Assembly: GCA_019925105.1 (NCBI GenBank)
Contig: JAHGAU010000035.1
Span: 62,001 to 126,000, forward strand
Direction: 5' to 3'
Source of the DNA: Niebla homalea
Taxonomy: Eukaryota > Ascomycota > Lecanoromycetes > Lecanorales > Ramalinaceae
DNA length: 64,000 bases
The notes below the pieces were generated by a model. The model worked only from the letters and a program-made list of their open reading frames with translations. It ran no database searches and was not told the origin of the DNA. Made by a program: the position numbers and the translations under genes. This document shows positions 63,839 to 64,000 of this stretch, one piece after another (position 1 is the first letter of the stretch; each line of letters begins with the position of its first letter).

Positions 63839-64000
63839 TTGGTGACATAGTGTTGATACCCACAAAAACCATCAATCTACTACACCACCAGTCCAATCGG
63901 TCGTAATCACAATCCAACATATTTACATTACATTTTTCCAATCTGTGGTCAATACGATACTTCCACCCCCTAGACCTCACACCCCCCCTCCCCACCAAAC

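Overview
The window is nuclear DNA from a filamentous ascomycete (Pezizomycotina). Most genes carry short 50-150 bp introns with GTRNGT donors and pyrimidine-AG acceptors. The gene content is fungal: calcineurin A, a SYG1-type SPX-EXS protein, a CipC/DUF3759 stress protein, a stand-alone FluG-type amidohydrolase, a fungal oxidosqualene cyclase and mitochondrial ribosomal protein bL19m. Genus and species cannot be fixed from the sequence alone. Gene models below were spliced by hand; where exon lengths are given, they add up to a whole number of codons.

0-12 kb, mostly housekeeping: 3' end of tRNA m1A58 methyltransferase TRM61, cysteinyl-tRNA synthetase, a small hydrophilic repeat protein, a SYG1/XPR1 homologue, a small membrane protein and the FluG-N amidohydrolase. 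12.5-22 kb, accessory: three small secreted cysteine-containing proteins (two are tandem paralogues), an orphan gene, a long G-rich gene-poor stretch and a CYP7/8-like P450.

22-44 kb is the most distinctive region. It holds two expansions of proteins that begin with an LP-x-E-[IVL] F-box-like/2EXR-type module. The first has four intronless genes (22.3-29.5 kb). The second has five genes (33.4-43.6 kb) that keep the same three-exon layout with both introns in phase 0 although their proteins have diverged strongly; a possible sixth relic lies near 40.2 kb. Between and within these arrays sit a CipC-like gene, a MITE-like inverted repeat, an acyl-protein-thioesterase-like protein without its serine nucleophile, and a mitochondrial protein gene.

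44-64 kb: bL19m, a disrupted MACPF-like gene, an oxidosqualene cyclase with a non-standard catalytic motif, a long Ser-rich single-pass membrane protein, an ICln/Lot5 (Voldacs) gene carrying a 2-bp frameshift, a small conserved fungal gene, calcineurin A and a mitochondrial membrane protein. No tRNA, rRNA or CRISPR array was recognised, and no biosynthetic cluster is evident: cyclase and P450 are about 28 kb apart with unrelated genes between.
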